Source: Polaromonas sp. YR568 (lineage in GTDB: Bacteria; Pseudomonadota; Gammaproteobacteria; Burkholderiales; Burkholderiaceae_C). From it: a stretch of 49,879 nucleotides of DNA. Location of the stretch: the NCBI GenBank assembly GCA_945878995.1, contig CAMCUN010000022.1, forward strand, positions 1 through 49,879. Direction: 5' to 3'. Shown piece after piece: positions 8,375 to 16,945 of the stretch. Below the pieces are notes generated by a model that worked only from the letters and a program-made list of their open reading frames with translations, did no database searches and had not been told where the DNA came from. The translations under genes and the position numbers were made by a program. Position 1 is the first letter of the stretch, and each line of letters starts with the position of its first letter.

Positions 8375-9462
8375 CCGACCCTGGCACGATCGCCATGCTG
8401 CGCGACAGCATCCAGCGTTATACCGAGGAGCATTACAGTTTCCTTCAGCGCAAGCTTGTGTTGGCTCAAGCCCGGGGTTTCAGTGCTCAGGCCTGGAATG
8501 ACTATGCAGAATTTGGATGGCTGGCACTGCGTTTGCCGGAAGAGCAGGGCGGTATCGATGCGGATGCCCCAGCCATAGGCGTGTTCATGCAGGCCGTCGG
8601 TAGCCGGCTCTTGATGGAGCCCCTGCTTGCCAGCACTGTTCTTGGTACGGGTTTGTTGTTGAGGCAGGGCAGTCAGCAGCAACTGGCGGCCTGGCTCCCA
8701 AGCCTTGCCGATGGCTCCATGACGCTGGCCTGTGCGCTTGAGCAAGACGCGCAAGATCCATGCGTATTCCAGGACGGTCTTCTGTTTGGCCGGCAGCTCA
8801 ATGTGTTGCACGGCGATGTCGCAGGAAAGCTGATCGTGGCTGCACAGGCCGAAGGCAAGCCGGTGTTGTGTGTGCTTGAGGCGGATCAGGTGCAAGGCCA
8901 TGCCTACCGCCTGGTAGACGGTCGCAGTGCGGCCTCCTTTCATTTCAATGGCGCGGCCGCTCAGTTGCTCGGCCTATCCCAGGACAAGGCCGCAAGCGCC
9001 ATTGCGCTGGCTCGCGATGAGGCGAGCATTGCGCTGTGCGCTGAAACCTTGGGCGTGGTCGACTCATTGGTTGAAACCACCAAGGCCTACCTGAAGATCC
9101 GCAAGCAGTTTGGCCGCACCCTTGGCAGCAACCAGGCCTTGCAGCATCGGATGGTTGAACTCTATCTGCTGCATCAAGAGGTGCGTGCGCTGGTTGAGGC
9201 GGCCCAGCTTGCCCTGACGATGCAGGGGGAGGAGCGCACCCGGCTCATCGCTGGAGCGCGTGCGTTCATCATCAGCGCCGCCCGACACATCGGCAACGAG
9301 GCGATTCAAATGCATGGTGGTCTGGGGGTGACAGAAGAGCTCGATGTCAGCCACTATTTCCGCCGCTTGATGGTGCTGGCCGGTCTGTTCGGCAACCGCG
9401 ACCAACACTTCGAGGCCTTCATGGCCGCTGCCCCAAGCCGCAATCGAGAGGAATGCGCATGA
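8362..9462 (+). CDS. Acyl-CoA dehydrogenase, second subunit of the pair
   Basis: A 366-residue acyl-CoA dehydrogenase homologue, shorter and more divergent than its upstream partner. It has LRLPEEQGGIDAD in the N-terminal domain, RKQFGRTLGSNQALQHR in the C-terminal domain and MHGGLGVTEELDVSHYFRR near the end. The middle domain shows no clear SEPxAGSD block, so cofactor and substrate contacts may be shared with the partner. ATG 8362 overlaps the preceding gene by 13 bases, which implies equal production. A catalytically weak or structural subunit of a heterotetramer is the best reading. An independent homomeric enzyme is the alternative. Confidence 0.88.
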   Translation: MRTVTDPGTIAMLRDSIQRYTEEHYSFLQRKLVLAQARGFSAQAWNDYAEFGWLALRLPEEQGGIDADAPAIGVFMQAVGSRLLMEPLLASTVLGTGLLLRQGSQQQLAAWLPSLADGSMTLACALEQDAQDPCVFQDGLLFGRQLNVLHGDVAGKLIVAAQAEGKPVLCVLEADQVQGHAYRLVDGRSAASFHFNGAAAQLLGLSQDKAASAIALARDEASIALCAETLGVVDSLVETTKAYLKIRKQFGRTLGSNQALQHRMVELYLLHQEVRALVEAAQLALTMQGEERTRLIAGARAFIISAARHIGNEAIQMHGGLGVTEELDVSHYFRRLMVLAGLFGNRDQHFEAFMAAAPSRNREECA

Positions 9463-11114
9463 AGACCGATATCAGCCGCTGGCAGGTTCGCCTGACAGAT
9501 GAATTGATTGCAAGCCACACGCGCAGCGGCGCCTGGCAGAACACCACCGTCTCCGACTTGGCCCTTGAATTGGCAGCCAGGGCGCCTGACCGCATCACCC
9601 ATGTTTTCGAGGGCAAGCCCTATGCGATCAGCAGCCTTCTTGCTGATGCCCAATCCTTGGCAGCGAGCTTGCTCATGCGGGGTTTGCGGGCCGGTGACGT
9701 CGTCAGCTTTCAATTGCCGAGCTGGTCTGAGTCCATGGTGATCGACTTGGCCGCATCGCTATTGGGCCTGGTTGTTGCTCCCATCGTGCCGATATACCGC
9801 GATGCCGAAGTTCGCTTTATGCTGGCCGATTGCAGGGCCAAGGCCATTTTTATTCCCACGCTTTATCGTGGCTTCGATTATTTGGACATGATGCAGCGTC
9901 TGGCCCCGCATCTGCCTTCCTTGAGCTTGATCGTGTCTGTCCGGGGCGATCCCGGGCACCATGAGGCTGAGCGTTTCGAGGCGCTTGTTGAGTCGCGCCT
10001 GCCCTTGCCAGGCTTGCCTAAAGTCGACCCCAATGCCATCAAGCTGATTTTGTACACCTCTGGCACCACAGGGCATCCCAAAGGTGTGCTGCACACACAC
10101 AACACCATGTCGTTTGCAGTCCGCCGCGCCTTTGAGCTCTGGGGTCAGGGGGAGGGTGACACCATGCTGATGGCCTCGCCGGTGACGCATGTGACGGGTT
10201 TCGGATCGGGTCTTGAACTGCCCCTGCTGTGCGGCGTTCGGACAGTCTTCATGGAGCGTTGGGATGCTGCATTGGGCGTCGATCTGATCGACAAAGAGCA
10301 GGTGACCATCAGCATGGGTGCAACCCCCTTTCTGCAGGAGTTGGTGCTTGAGGCCGAGAAGCAGGGCCGCCGTCTGCCTTCGCTTCGGACCTATGCATGC
10401 GGTGGTGCTGCCGTGCCAGGTGCCTTGATCCGAAAGGCAGCCGCCATCCTTGAAAACTGCTCTCCGTTCAGAGTCTACGGGTCTAGCGAAGTGCCCTTGA
10501 CGACCATCGGTTTCTTCGACCCGGGGCAAGGGGAGCTTGCCGCCGATACAGACGGACACGTTGGTTTTTACGAGGTCCTTATCGTTGATGACGCTGGCCT
10601 CGGTGTCCCTCCCGGTGATGAAGGCGAAATCCTGGTGCGTGGCCCTGCCATGCTGCTTGGCTACACCGACCTGGGCCAAAACACCGACTGTTTTGACGCC
10701 AGTGGATATTTTCGCTCAGGCGACCTGGGTCGGCTGACGCAGGAAGGCGCCATCGTCGTCACCGGCCGTAAAAAAGACCTCATCAACCGCGGCGGAGAAA
10801 AAATCAGTGCCAAGGAAGTCGAGGACATCCTGCATCTTCATCCCGAGATAGAAAAGGCCGCCATCGTGTCCATGCCACATGCGCGGCTGGGCGAAACGGT
10901 GTGTGCCGTGGTGACTCTGAAGCCCGGATGCAGTCTGACGCTGGATCAATTGCTCAGTCACCTCGCTGAAGCAAGAATTGCTCGCCAGAAGCACCCTGAG
11001 TGCCTGCTGATCCTCGAAAAACTACCGCACACCGCCTCCGGCAAGGTCCGCAAGGATGAGCTCAGGCGCTACGTTCGGGTGCGCTTGGAGCAAGGTGATT
11101 TGGTGGTGGGTTGA
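9459..11114 (+). CDS. AMP-forming acyl-CoA ligase
   Basis: A 551-residue adenylate-forming enzyme that should activate the carboxylic acid substrate or a pathway intermediate with CoA and ATP. Motifs: LYTSGTTGHPKGVLHTH (ATP-binding loop), YGSSEVP, GYFRSGDLGRL, GRKKDLINRGGEKIS (hinge and A8) and the C-terminal lysine region TASGKVRKDELR. Two ATGs are possible (9453 and 9459). The second has GAGGA six bases upstream and overlaps the previous stop as ATGA, so it is preferred. It is the last gene of the plus-strand operon. The 113 bases to the convergent SDR show no clear terminator. The protein is cytosolic, and acid specificity cannot be told. Confidence 0.9.
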   Translation: MKTDISRWQVRLTDELIASHTRSGAWQNTTVSDLALELAARAPDRITHVFEGKPYAISSLLADAQSLAASLLMRGLRAGDVVSFQLPSWSESMVIDLAASLLGLVVAPIVPIYRDAEVRFMLADCRAKAIFIPTLYRGFDYLDMMQRLAPHLPSLSLIVSVRGDPGHHEAERFEALVESRLPLPGLPKVDPNAIKLILYTSGTTGHPKGVLHTHNTMSFAVRRAFELWGQGEGDTMLMASPVTHVTGFGSGLELPLLCGVRTVFMERWDAALGVDLIDKEQVTISMGATPFLQELVLEAEKQGRRLPSLRTYACGGAAVPGALIRKAAAILENCSPFRVYGSSEVPLTTIGFFDPGQGELAADTDGHVGFYEVLIVDDAGLGVPPGDEGEILVRGPAMLLGYTDLGQNTDCFDASGYFRSGDLGRLTQEGAIVVTGRKKDLINRGGEKISAKEVEDILHLHPEIEKAAIVSMPHARLGETVCAVVTLKPGCSLTLDQLLSHLAEARIARQKHPECLLILEKLPHTASGKVRKDELRRYVRVRLEQGDLVVG

Positions 11115-11227
11115 ACAACCCATGCCGCCCTTGCACAAGGCCAAAGCTTTTTCCCGTTCAGTGGGTTCTGCGTGCCGCAGGCGAGCGTGGCCGCAATTGG
11201 CCACCTGGCAAGGCGCCAGAGTTTCAG

Positions 11228-12007
11228 CTAGATCTGTGTGAAGCCGCCATCAATGAGGAATTCAGAACAAGTCACAAAACTGGCTTCCTCTGACAAAAGA
11301 TACACAACGCCACCGCCGAGCTCATCGGGCCTGCCCAAGCGTCCGATCGGGTGTCTGGCCTTGATGGCCGCTTCAGCCGTCTCGTAGTTAGGCACAACAC
11401 CAAGTTTGACGTAACTCTCCATGATCCCGCGCAGCATATCGGTGTCTATCCCGCCAGGGTGAACCGAATTGCAACGTATGTTGTAGCCTAGCGCGGCAAA
11501 CTCTGCACCCAAGCATTTGCTGAGCATTTTTACGGCTGCTTTGCTGGTGCAGTAGGCGGCATTGAAAGCCGCCCCTCTCAGCCCGCCAACGCTAGAAAAG
11601 TTGACGATGGAGGCCCCGCCTTTGCGCGCGCTCCCCCCAGCTCTGAGCAGCTCAAGGCAAGCTTGTACGCCCAGGACGACACCGTCGACATTGACGGAAT
11701 GGACCCTGTGCCATTCAGACAAGGGGCAGTCTTCGAATTTCCCCACGATGGAGATGCCAGCGTTATTGACCAGGCCATCCAAGCGCCCATAGCGGGACTC
11801 AATTTCACGGGCCACCCGTGCCCAGTCAGCGGCGCGGCTGACATCATGCTGGACATAAAAATCGCAAACAATGTTCCTTGCGTCGGCTGTCAGATCGGTG
11901 GCCACAACCCTTGCCTTGGCCGCTGTCACCGCCTTGCACAATTCCCGACCAATACCGCCGTTGGCGCCCGTGATCAGGACAACTGCGCCCTCGAGTGCGA
12001 TGGTCAT
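11228..12007 (-). CDS. Short-chain dehydrogenase/reductase
   Basis: A 259-residue classical SDR with TGANGGIG at residues 13-20, NNAG at 81-84 and the catalytic set Asn106, Ser139, Tyr152 and Lys156 (YCTSK). A C-terminal GGFTQI end is typical. Its ATG overlaps the stop of the upstream SDR by four bases, so the two are co-translated. It is the final gene of the minus-strand catabolic operon. The probable role is oxidation or reduction of a ring or side-chain hydroxyl. The paired SDRs may act on successive hydroxyls, such as those made by the Rieske oxygenase, but that is inference. Confidence 0.88.
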   Translation of the reverse strand: MTIALEGAVVLITGANGGIGRELCKAVTAAKARVVATDLTADARNIVCDFYVQHDVSRAADWARVAREIESRYGRLDGLVNNAGISIVGKFEDCPLSEWHRVHSVNVDGVVLGVQACLELLRAGGSARKGGASIVNFSSVGGLRGAAFNAAYCTSKAAVKMLSKCLGAEFAALGYNIRCNSVHPGGIDTDMLRGIMESYVKLGVVPNYETAEAAIKARHPIGRLGRPDELGGGVVYLLSEEASFVTCSEFLIDGGFTQI

Positions 12008-12834
12008 TGCGCAGTCCAGCCGCCATCCATGACCAGCTCTGCCCCTGTCATGTAAGCACTGTCGGCGCTTGCAAGGAAAAAGGCACCGCTGGCCAGTTCT
12101 GCCGGATCTGCAAGGCGCCCCATGGGTGTGGCAGCGGACATGGCATCGATCAACTGCTCCTTTTTTTGTGCAAAGCCGCTGTCGACCCAGCGCTGGAATC
12201 CGGCATGTAACAAAGGCGTGAGCACAAAGCCAGGGTGGAGGGAGTTAGCGCGTATGCCCATCTTCTTCTGCGCAAATTCAATGGCAATGCCTTTGGTGAA
12301 CATGCGCACCGCGCCCTTGGACGCGTTGTAGGCGGAAATATCGTTGAACCCGACCATTCCCATGATCGAGCTGACATTGATGATGGAGGCTCCGCCTTTG
12401 ACGGCTTTTCCGCTTTCAGCCATCAAGGGTACAAATGTCTTGACACCGAGAAAAACCCCATCGACGTTGACGTCCATGATGCGACGCCAGCTTTCCATCG
12501 TCATCGCTTCGACGGGCCCAGTGAGATCGACGCCTGCGTTGTTGACGAGGATATGAAGCGCCCCGTGGCGCTGCTGAACAGCATCGCGCGCACGCAGCCA
12601 ATCCTCCTCCTTGGTCACATTGGCCTGCACGTAACTTGCGCCGGACCCCAATTGGGACATCACCTCACCCACCGTTTCGCTGTCTGCCGCATCGAGGTCT
12701 GACAGCACCACCTCGGCCCCTTCGGCCAAGAATCTCTTGACGCAGCCCAGCCCTATGCCTCGCAGCCCGCCAGACACAAAGCCCACTCGGCCTTGCAGTC
12801 TTTGTGATGCGAGATCCATCTCTTTTTGCGTCAT
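12004..12834 (-). CDS. Short-chain dehydrogenase/reductase
   Basis: A 276-residue classical SDR. The cofactor loop is SGGLRGIG (residues 21-28, with Ser in the usual Thr place), then NNAG at 98-101 and catalytic Asn123, Ser156, Tyr169 and Lys173 (YNASK). A G-rich run upstream of ATG 12834 could act as ribosome site; an ATG five codons downstream with AAAGAG before it is the alternative. It overlaps the next SDR gene by four bases. It sits about 65 bases after the MDR gene of the same operon. HSD-type activity is plausible; the substrate is unknown. Confidence 0.88.
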   Translation of the reverse strand: MTQKEMDLASQRLQGRVGFVSGGLRGIGLGCVKRFLAEGAEVVLSDLDAADSETVGEVMSQLGSGASYVQANVTKEEDWLRARDAVQQRHGALHILVNNAGVDLTGPVEAMTMESWRRIMDVNVDGVFLGVKTFVPLMAESGKAVKGGASIINVSSIMGMVGFNDISAYNASKGAVRMFTKGIAIEFAQKKMGIRANSLHPGFVLTPLLHAGFQRWVDSGFAQKKEQLIDAMSAATPMGRLADPAELASGAFFLASADSAYMTGAELVMDGGWTAQ

Positions 12835-12899
12835 ATGCCCCCCTTTTTTGTTTCAGTACCGCGCTCGCACAGGCGGCACTGAAGGAATCAATCAAACAC

Positions 12900-13919
12900 T
12901 CAATAAGATGACCCGCGCACGTCAACCAGAACCTTGCCCTGATTTTGTCCACGCATCAGTCGCTCGAATGCGAGCAGAACATGATTCATGCCTCTGATTT
13001 CATCAAAATCACCCGCCAGCTTGTTTTCGTCATACCATTTTTTGAGCGGCGCATAATAATTAACACCTCTTGCCAGAAAATCAGGCAAAAAGATGCCCTT
13101 CACCGTGAGTCGTTTCATGAGGATCTGGTCGAAGCGAGCGGGGCCTGGCAAGCCATGGCTTGAGGTATAGCCTGCAATCAGTCCGCAAATTCCAATCCGA
13201 CCGTAATGCGCCATATTGGGAAAGACGGCATCCAGTAATTCACCGCCCACATTTTCAAAGTAAACGTCAATTCCACCTTTGATCTTTGCAAGCTCGTCGC
13301 CAACCTTTTGTTTTTTGTAGTTGATGGCAATATCAGCGCCAAGCGTTCCGGTCAGCCATGCGCATTTCTCGTCCGAGCCAGCGATGGCAACAACCCGGCA
13401 TCCCATATTTCGGGCAATCTGACAGGCAATGCTGCCGGTTGCACCGGCCGCGGCTGACACCAAGACGGTTTCGCCACCTTTGAGTCCGAGCACGTCGATC
13501 AGGCCGCAATAGGCAGTCCAGCCATTGAGTCCCAACGGGCCAAAATGGTCGCGGATATCCCGCACTGACGGGTCGAGCAACGTGAGTCCGGACTGCACGG
13601 GATCGACGAGCGAGTGTGTCGCCCAATGCCCGAAGCCTCGCACCATGTCACCGGGCTTGAAGGCTGCTGCGCGTGATTCCATCACAGGCCCAAGAAACTG
13701 GCCCTGCATCGGGGTACCCAGCGGGATGGGTGGGGAATAGCTGTCTTCGCGGGCGCTCATCCAGACTCGCACACCCGCATCCATCGAAAGATAATCGGCC
13801 CGGACCAGCACTTGTCCGTCTCCGACGGATGGCAGATCTCCACTCTCGAGTGACAGTGCGGAGGAGTAATCGTGCCCCAAGGGGCGAGAATTGAGTCGCC
13901 AGTATCGATATTCGTTCAT
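12900..13919 (-). CDS. Zinc-free MDR NADP-dependent oxidoreductase (CurA/YncB-like), second copy
   Basis: A 339-residue paralogue of the reductase at 6105-7145. Shared marks are SAAAGATGSIACQIARNMG, GSDEKCAWL, the FENVGGELLDAV segment and QGKVLVDV near the C-terminus. The frame is open for 24 more codons upstream, but the ATG at 13919 gives the normal family N-terminus (EYRYWRLNSRP) and has AGGA about 11 bases upstream. It should reduce a conjugated carbonyl with NADPH. Having two such enzymes in one cluster suggests two distinct enone-type intermediates, or a reductase and an oxidase direction. About 185 bases with no gene separate it from the SRPBCC gene upstream. Confidence 0.87.
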   Translation of the reverse strand: MNEYRYWRLNSRPLGHDYSSALSLESGDLPSVGDGQVLVRADYLSMDAGVRVWMSAREDSYSPPIPLGTPMQGQFLGPVMESRAAAFKPGDMVRGFGHWATHSLVDPVQSGLTLLDPSVRDIRDHFGPLGLNGWTAYCGLIDVLGLKGGETVLVSAAAGATGSIACQIARNMGCRVVAIAGSDEKCAWLTGTLGADIAINYKKQKVGDELAKIKGGIDVYFENVGGELLDAVFPNMAHYGRIGICGLIAGYTSSHGLPGPARFDQILMKRLTVKGIFLPDFLARGVNYYAPLKKWYDENKLAGDFDEIRGMNHVLLAFERLMRGQNQGKVLVDVRGSSY

Positions 13920-14104
13920 GTTCCAGAGTTCCTTTTTTCTTTTATTTCGAAAGCACAGTTCTGGATGACCAGGCTCAGGCTTGCAAGGCACGACGGTGTT
14001 CTGCCCGGTCGGCCGATATTCACGCCAGCTCCAGTTGCTTTCCCCAATCCGCTAAAGCATTGAATCGCTCAGAACACTCAGCAGCTTGGGCCTGTGCGGA
14101 TGGA

Positions 14105-14557
14105 TTAAGTTGCCCTGGCCAAAGCTGCAGTCAAACCCACAAACATCAGGCGATAGGCTTCTGCCAGAAATGCATGGGCCTCTTCAGGCTGGCCGGAATG
14201 GGTGGTAAATTCGCCTCGGTAATCGAGCCGACAGCGATTGCCAGGTAAGTCAACAACTTGGCCAACGGCCTGGTAGAAGGTCAGCCCAGCAGGGCGCTCG
14301 CCCACGATCGCCAGTCGCAGCGTCTTGGTACTTGGTTCGAGCCCGTCAAGGCGTTCGCTGACAGGTGAGGTCATGAAAGCGTTGTAAATATGCCGGGTCA
14401 TGCCTACCCCTTCGCCTTCTAGCACGATCCTTTCGATCTTTATCGCCTCTGCATCTTGAGGCCACCAGCGTTCGATATGGCCGAAATCTTCCAGATAGTT
14501 CCACACAGCATCGGCAGGTGCTTCGAATTCGTGACTGGCCTGAATATTGAACATCAT
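14105..14557 (-). CDS. SRPBCC (START-like) small ligand-binding protein
   Basis: A 150-residue protein of the SRPBCC/polyketide-cyclase fold. The N-terminus (FEAPADAVWNYLEDFGHIERWWP) has the typical helix-grip start with the W-x-P turn, followed by alternating strands and a long C-terminal helix. ATG 14557 is chosen because GGAG lies at 14562-14565 on the minus strand; the frame is open for five more codons. The family binds bulky hydrophobic molecules and sometimes catalyses isomerisation or cyclisation. A role as carrier or isomerase for the cluster's hydrophobic intermediate is inferred from location only. It starts 19 bases after the SDR stop. Confidence 0.82.
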   Translation of the reverse strand: MMFNIQASHEFEAPADAVWNYLEDFGHIERWWPQDAEAIKIERIVLEGEGVGMTRHIYNAFMTSPVSERLDGLEPSTKTLRLAIVGERPAGLTFYQAVGQVVDLPGNRCRLDYRGEFTTHSGQPEEAHAFLAEAYRLMFVGLTAALARAT

Positions 14558-14576
14558 CGGTCTCCGTTCCAATCAT

Positions 14577-15347
14577 TTATGCGGGCACGAAGCCTTCGGT
14601 CACGCTGGCGCTGTTGTCGATCACCATTTCTGCGCCGTTGACATGCTTCGATTCGTCGGACGCCAGGTAGACCACCATCCATCCCACATCGTCAGGACGG
14701 CCCTGCGAAGCTTTGTCAAAAGGGAGTTCTTCTGCGCCCATGGCCTCGCGCATATTTTTTTGGAAAGCTTCTACCAGTGGCGTTCGGATGATGCCCGGGT
14801 GGATAGAGTTGCAACGAATACGCAGTTTTTGCTGTGCGCAGTACACCGCCACCGACTTGCTCATCGCGGCGATTGCCCCCTTGCTGGCCGAATAAGCAAA
14901 TATGGCGGGGTAGCCTCGGATACCGGCCAGGGACGACATATTGATGATGGAGCCGCCGCCTGCACGGCGCATCGCCGCAATGGCGTGCTTGCAACCGTAA
15001 AAAGTACCGTCGGTGCCAACGGAATGGGCGAACCGCCACTGCTCCTCGGTCGTATTTTCAACATCCGCCAACACCACGACACCTGCGTTATTGACCAGTA
15101 CATCGAGTCGGCCAAAGCGTTTTTCAGTATCTGCGATGACCTTCACCCATTCAACTTCCTTGCTAACGTCATGATGGACAAAAACCGCGTTCTGCCCTAA
15201 TTCCTCAGCCAGCGCCATACCCGCTTCAGAATTAATATCAGTGATTACCACCCGGGCACCTTCTTGTACCATCAAGGTGGCGCTTTCCTTGCCCAAGCCT
15301 GAAGCGCCACCTGTGACAATAGCCACCTTGCCAGTCAATCTGTCCAT
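14577..15347 (-). CDS. Short-chain dehydrogenase/reductase with altered catalytic tetrad
   Basis: A 256-residue SDR that is the first gene of the minus-strand operon. ATG 15347 has AGGAGA about eight bases upstream. It carries TGGASGLG (12-19), NNAG (86-89), Ser139, Tyr152 and Lys156 (YSASK). The tetrad Asn present in the other SDRs of this cluster (in VNxxG) is Gly111 here (HSVGTDGTF), which may slow proton relay or change the mechanism. It resembles 3-alpha(20-beta)-hydroxysteroid-type and general alcohol dehydrogenases at the level of motifs. The substrate is unknown. Confidence 0.87.
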   Translation of the reverse strand: MDRLTGKVAIVTGGASGLGKESATLMVQEGARVVITDINSEAGMALAEELGQNAVFVHHDVSKEVEWVKVIADTEKRFGRLDVLVNNAGVVVLADVENTTEEQWRFAHSVGTDGTFYGCKHAIAAMRRAGGGSIINMSSLAGIRGYPAIFAYSASKGAIAAMSKSVAVYCAQQKLRIRCNSIHPGIIRTPLVEAFQKNMREAMGAEELPFDKASQGRPDDVGWMVVYLASDESKHVNGAEMVIDNSASVTEGFVPA

Positions 15348-15386
15348 TGAAAATTTCTCCTGTACGAGCAATATAAGTCTTCACGA

Positions 15387-15392
15387 ATTATA
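15387..15392 (-). promoter_or_regulatory. Candidate -10 box of the minus-strand catabolic operon
   Basis: A perfect TATAAT on the minus strand lies 40 bases upstream of the SDR start at 15347. No convincing -35 box stands at 17 bases, so an activator may be needed. The surrounding bases (15381-15411) are AT-rich and carry the direct repeats CACGAATT and CATGAATT. This is position-based inference. Confidence 0.35.
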
Positions 15393-15799
15393 AAAAAATC
15401 CATGAATTTCGAACCTCCAATAAAGGGGAGGTGTGCAGACCCAACAAGCAAGAATTAGTAAATACTTTTTTGCTCCTTGCGGGCTTGCGTCATGAATACC
15501 TTGCGAAGGCAGAAAATTATTTTTGCCTGGGTCAATATCTTGACACCTGCTGATGTTGAAAATGTTAACAATTGGAAATGCCCTGCGGCTATCCCGCGTT
15601 AGCATCCTTGCCTATTAAGACGACACGGCGGTTTTGGTCCATTGCTGTACCTGGCCTTGTGGGGTGGGGCTTGTCTTGTTTGTGCAGGGGCGCGGCGGAT
15701 GCGTGAATCACGCCGATCACCATTGAACAGCCTGCCTGCAAACGTCATGACTGTCGCCCATGAAGCGCAGCTCGCTGGCCGTGTTGCCCCTGCGGTGCA
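15393..15799. other. Gene-poor stretch upstream of the minus-strand catabolic operon
   Basis: No convincing coding frame was seen in these 400 bases. The left part is AT-rich and should hold the control region of the minus-strand operon. The right part (about 15620-15799) is GC-richer and grades into the decayed transposase. A TTGACA at 15540-15545 on the plus strand has no good partner box. Confidence 0.5.
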
Positions 15800-16170
15800 T
15801 CAGTTTTGCTCTGCGATGGCCAGCAAGGCATTGAAGAGCTCGATCGCGTCATCGTGCGAGATCAAGCGCTCGCGGTTTTTGGTGAAGACCGTGGGCATCC
15901 AGACACTGTCGTCCATGGACAAGCCGACGAACCAGCGAAACAGCAAGTTGTATTGGGTCTGCTCCATCAGCAGGCGTTCAGAGCGCACGCTTTTGAAAAT
16001 TTGCAGCAGCATGGCTCTGAGCAACTTCTTAGGCGCAATGCTGGATCGACCGCCCTTGATTTCGGCTGCTTACATGCTCGAGCGCAGCGACTTAATCTTC
16101 TACAACGCCTCACTGACCATCTGGAAAACGGGCTGAGGGAGGATTGTTCTGCGGCACGAAGTCGTCAAGG
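15800..16170 (-). pseudogene. Decayed IS5-family transposase fragment
   Basis: Read on the minus strand, bases 16040-15800 give the conserved N-terminal part of IS5-type transposases: KKLLRAMLLQIFKSVRSE, then LLFRWFVGLSMDDSVW and FTKNRERLISHDDA. Upstream in the same frame are at least two stop codons (TAA and TAG within 16070-16110), and the matching start region is shifted into other frames (FVPQNNPPSARF near 16140). The catalytic C-terminal DDE half is missing after 15800. It is a dead remnant and marks a past insertion next to the catabolic cluster. Confidence 0.85.
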
Positions 16171-16304
16171 CGTCGAACGCTGAACAGGCGCTCGGTGAAA
16201 GTTTCGGCTCCGCGCATGGTGCTTGTGTCTGGCTTGATGGCGCCCTGCTTAACTCACGGGTGAGACCAGCCACAGGCTGATTTCACGCGGGTGAAGCTGC
16301 TGCA

Positions 16305-16682
16305 TCAAGGCGAGAAAGACTCGATATGGAGTCCCTCGACGGCTCCGAAGTGCTTGACGTTGGCGGTCAGCATGGACAGTTGGTGCTCGATGGCGGTGGC
16401 GGCGATGAGCGCATCGCCCATCTGCAACCCGTGGCTGAGGGTCAGCGACTCCATCAGTTCGGTGACACGCAGCGTGATGGCCTCGGTCACAGGCAGTAGC
16501 CTGGCTGAGCGCTTGTCGAGCATTTTCTTTACTGCCAGCAGCTCAGCCTTGTTGCGCATGCCCTGTAGGAGTTCAAGCCAGCTGATGGCCGACAGCGTAA
16601 GCGCACCGAGTTCATCGAGCCGGCGCGTGGCGTTCGGGTAGCCGCGCAGATGCCAGATCAGCACATCGGTATCGACCAGCAT
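16305..16682 (-). CDS. vapC: VapC-type PIN-domain toxin
   Basis: A 125-residue PIN-domain ribonuclease toxin. The acidic metal-binding set is visible: Asp4 (and Asp6) in MLVDTDVLIW, Glu38 in SWLELLQG, and Asp90 in MGDALIAATA, with the C-terminal LTANVKHF block. The length is normal for VapC. ATG 16682 starts two bases after the antitoxin stop, a usual arrangement. A TTG two codons upstream would also fit but is less likely. It would cleave RNA (initiator tRNA or rRNA in known members) when the antitoxin is lost. It sits between two transposase remnants, so it may stabilise this segment. Confidence 0.9.
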   Translation of the reverse strand: MLVDTDVLIWHLRGYPNATRRLDELGALTLSAISWLELLQGMRNKAELLAVKKMLDKRSARLLPVTEAITLRVTELMESLTLSHGLQMGDALIAATAIEHQLSMLTANVKHFGAVEGLHIESFSP

Positions 16683-16684
16683 CG

Positions 16685-16945
16685 TCAAGGCTCGTGGCGC
16701 GAGCCGTCGTGGTTGTAGCGTGGCTGGCGGATATTTCGCACATGGGCCGCTACGTCAGCCATGTCCTCGCGGTCACGCCAGATGCCGAAGGCCGGATCGT
16801 CGGTCGTGAATCCCTCGGCCAGAGCGGCTTGGACTTCTTCCTCGATGCGCACCGTCACGAGCGTATCGCCGCTCTTGTCCAGCTTCGCGCGCCAGGCTGC
16901 CGGCAAATCGGCCACCGGCACATGCTCAAATACCACTTCACTCAT
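16685..16945 (-). CDS. vapB: VapB-type antitoxin
   Basis: An 86-residue acidic protein directly upstream of the PIN toxin. It contains FEHVPVADLPAAWRAKL, a TVRIEEEVQAAL strand-helix and a C-terminal TTDDPAFGIWRDREDMADV tail, a composition seen in antitoxins paired with PIN toxins in Burkholderiales. ATG 16945 is chosen because GGAAGGA lies about eight bases upstream, although the frame remains open back to 17116 into a broken regulator gene. It should bind and block VapC and repress the pair's promoter. The DNA-binding fold is not certain from the sequence. Confidence 0.83.
   Translation of the reverse strand: MSEVVFEHVPVADLPAAWRAKLDKSGDTLVTVRIEEEVQAALAEGFTTDDPAFGIWRDREDMADVAAHVRNIRQPRYNHDGSRHEP

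Noticed and set aside
11115..11227. A terminator between the two convergent catabolic operons.
   Set aside because: No stem followed by a T-run was found on either strand.
15540..15568. A plus-strand promoter with TTGACA and TGTTAA.
   Set aside because: The -10 partner is poor and no plus-strand gene follows.
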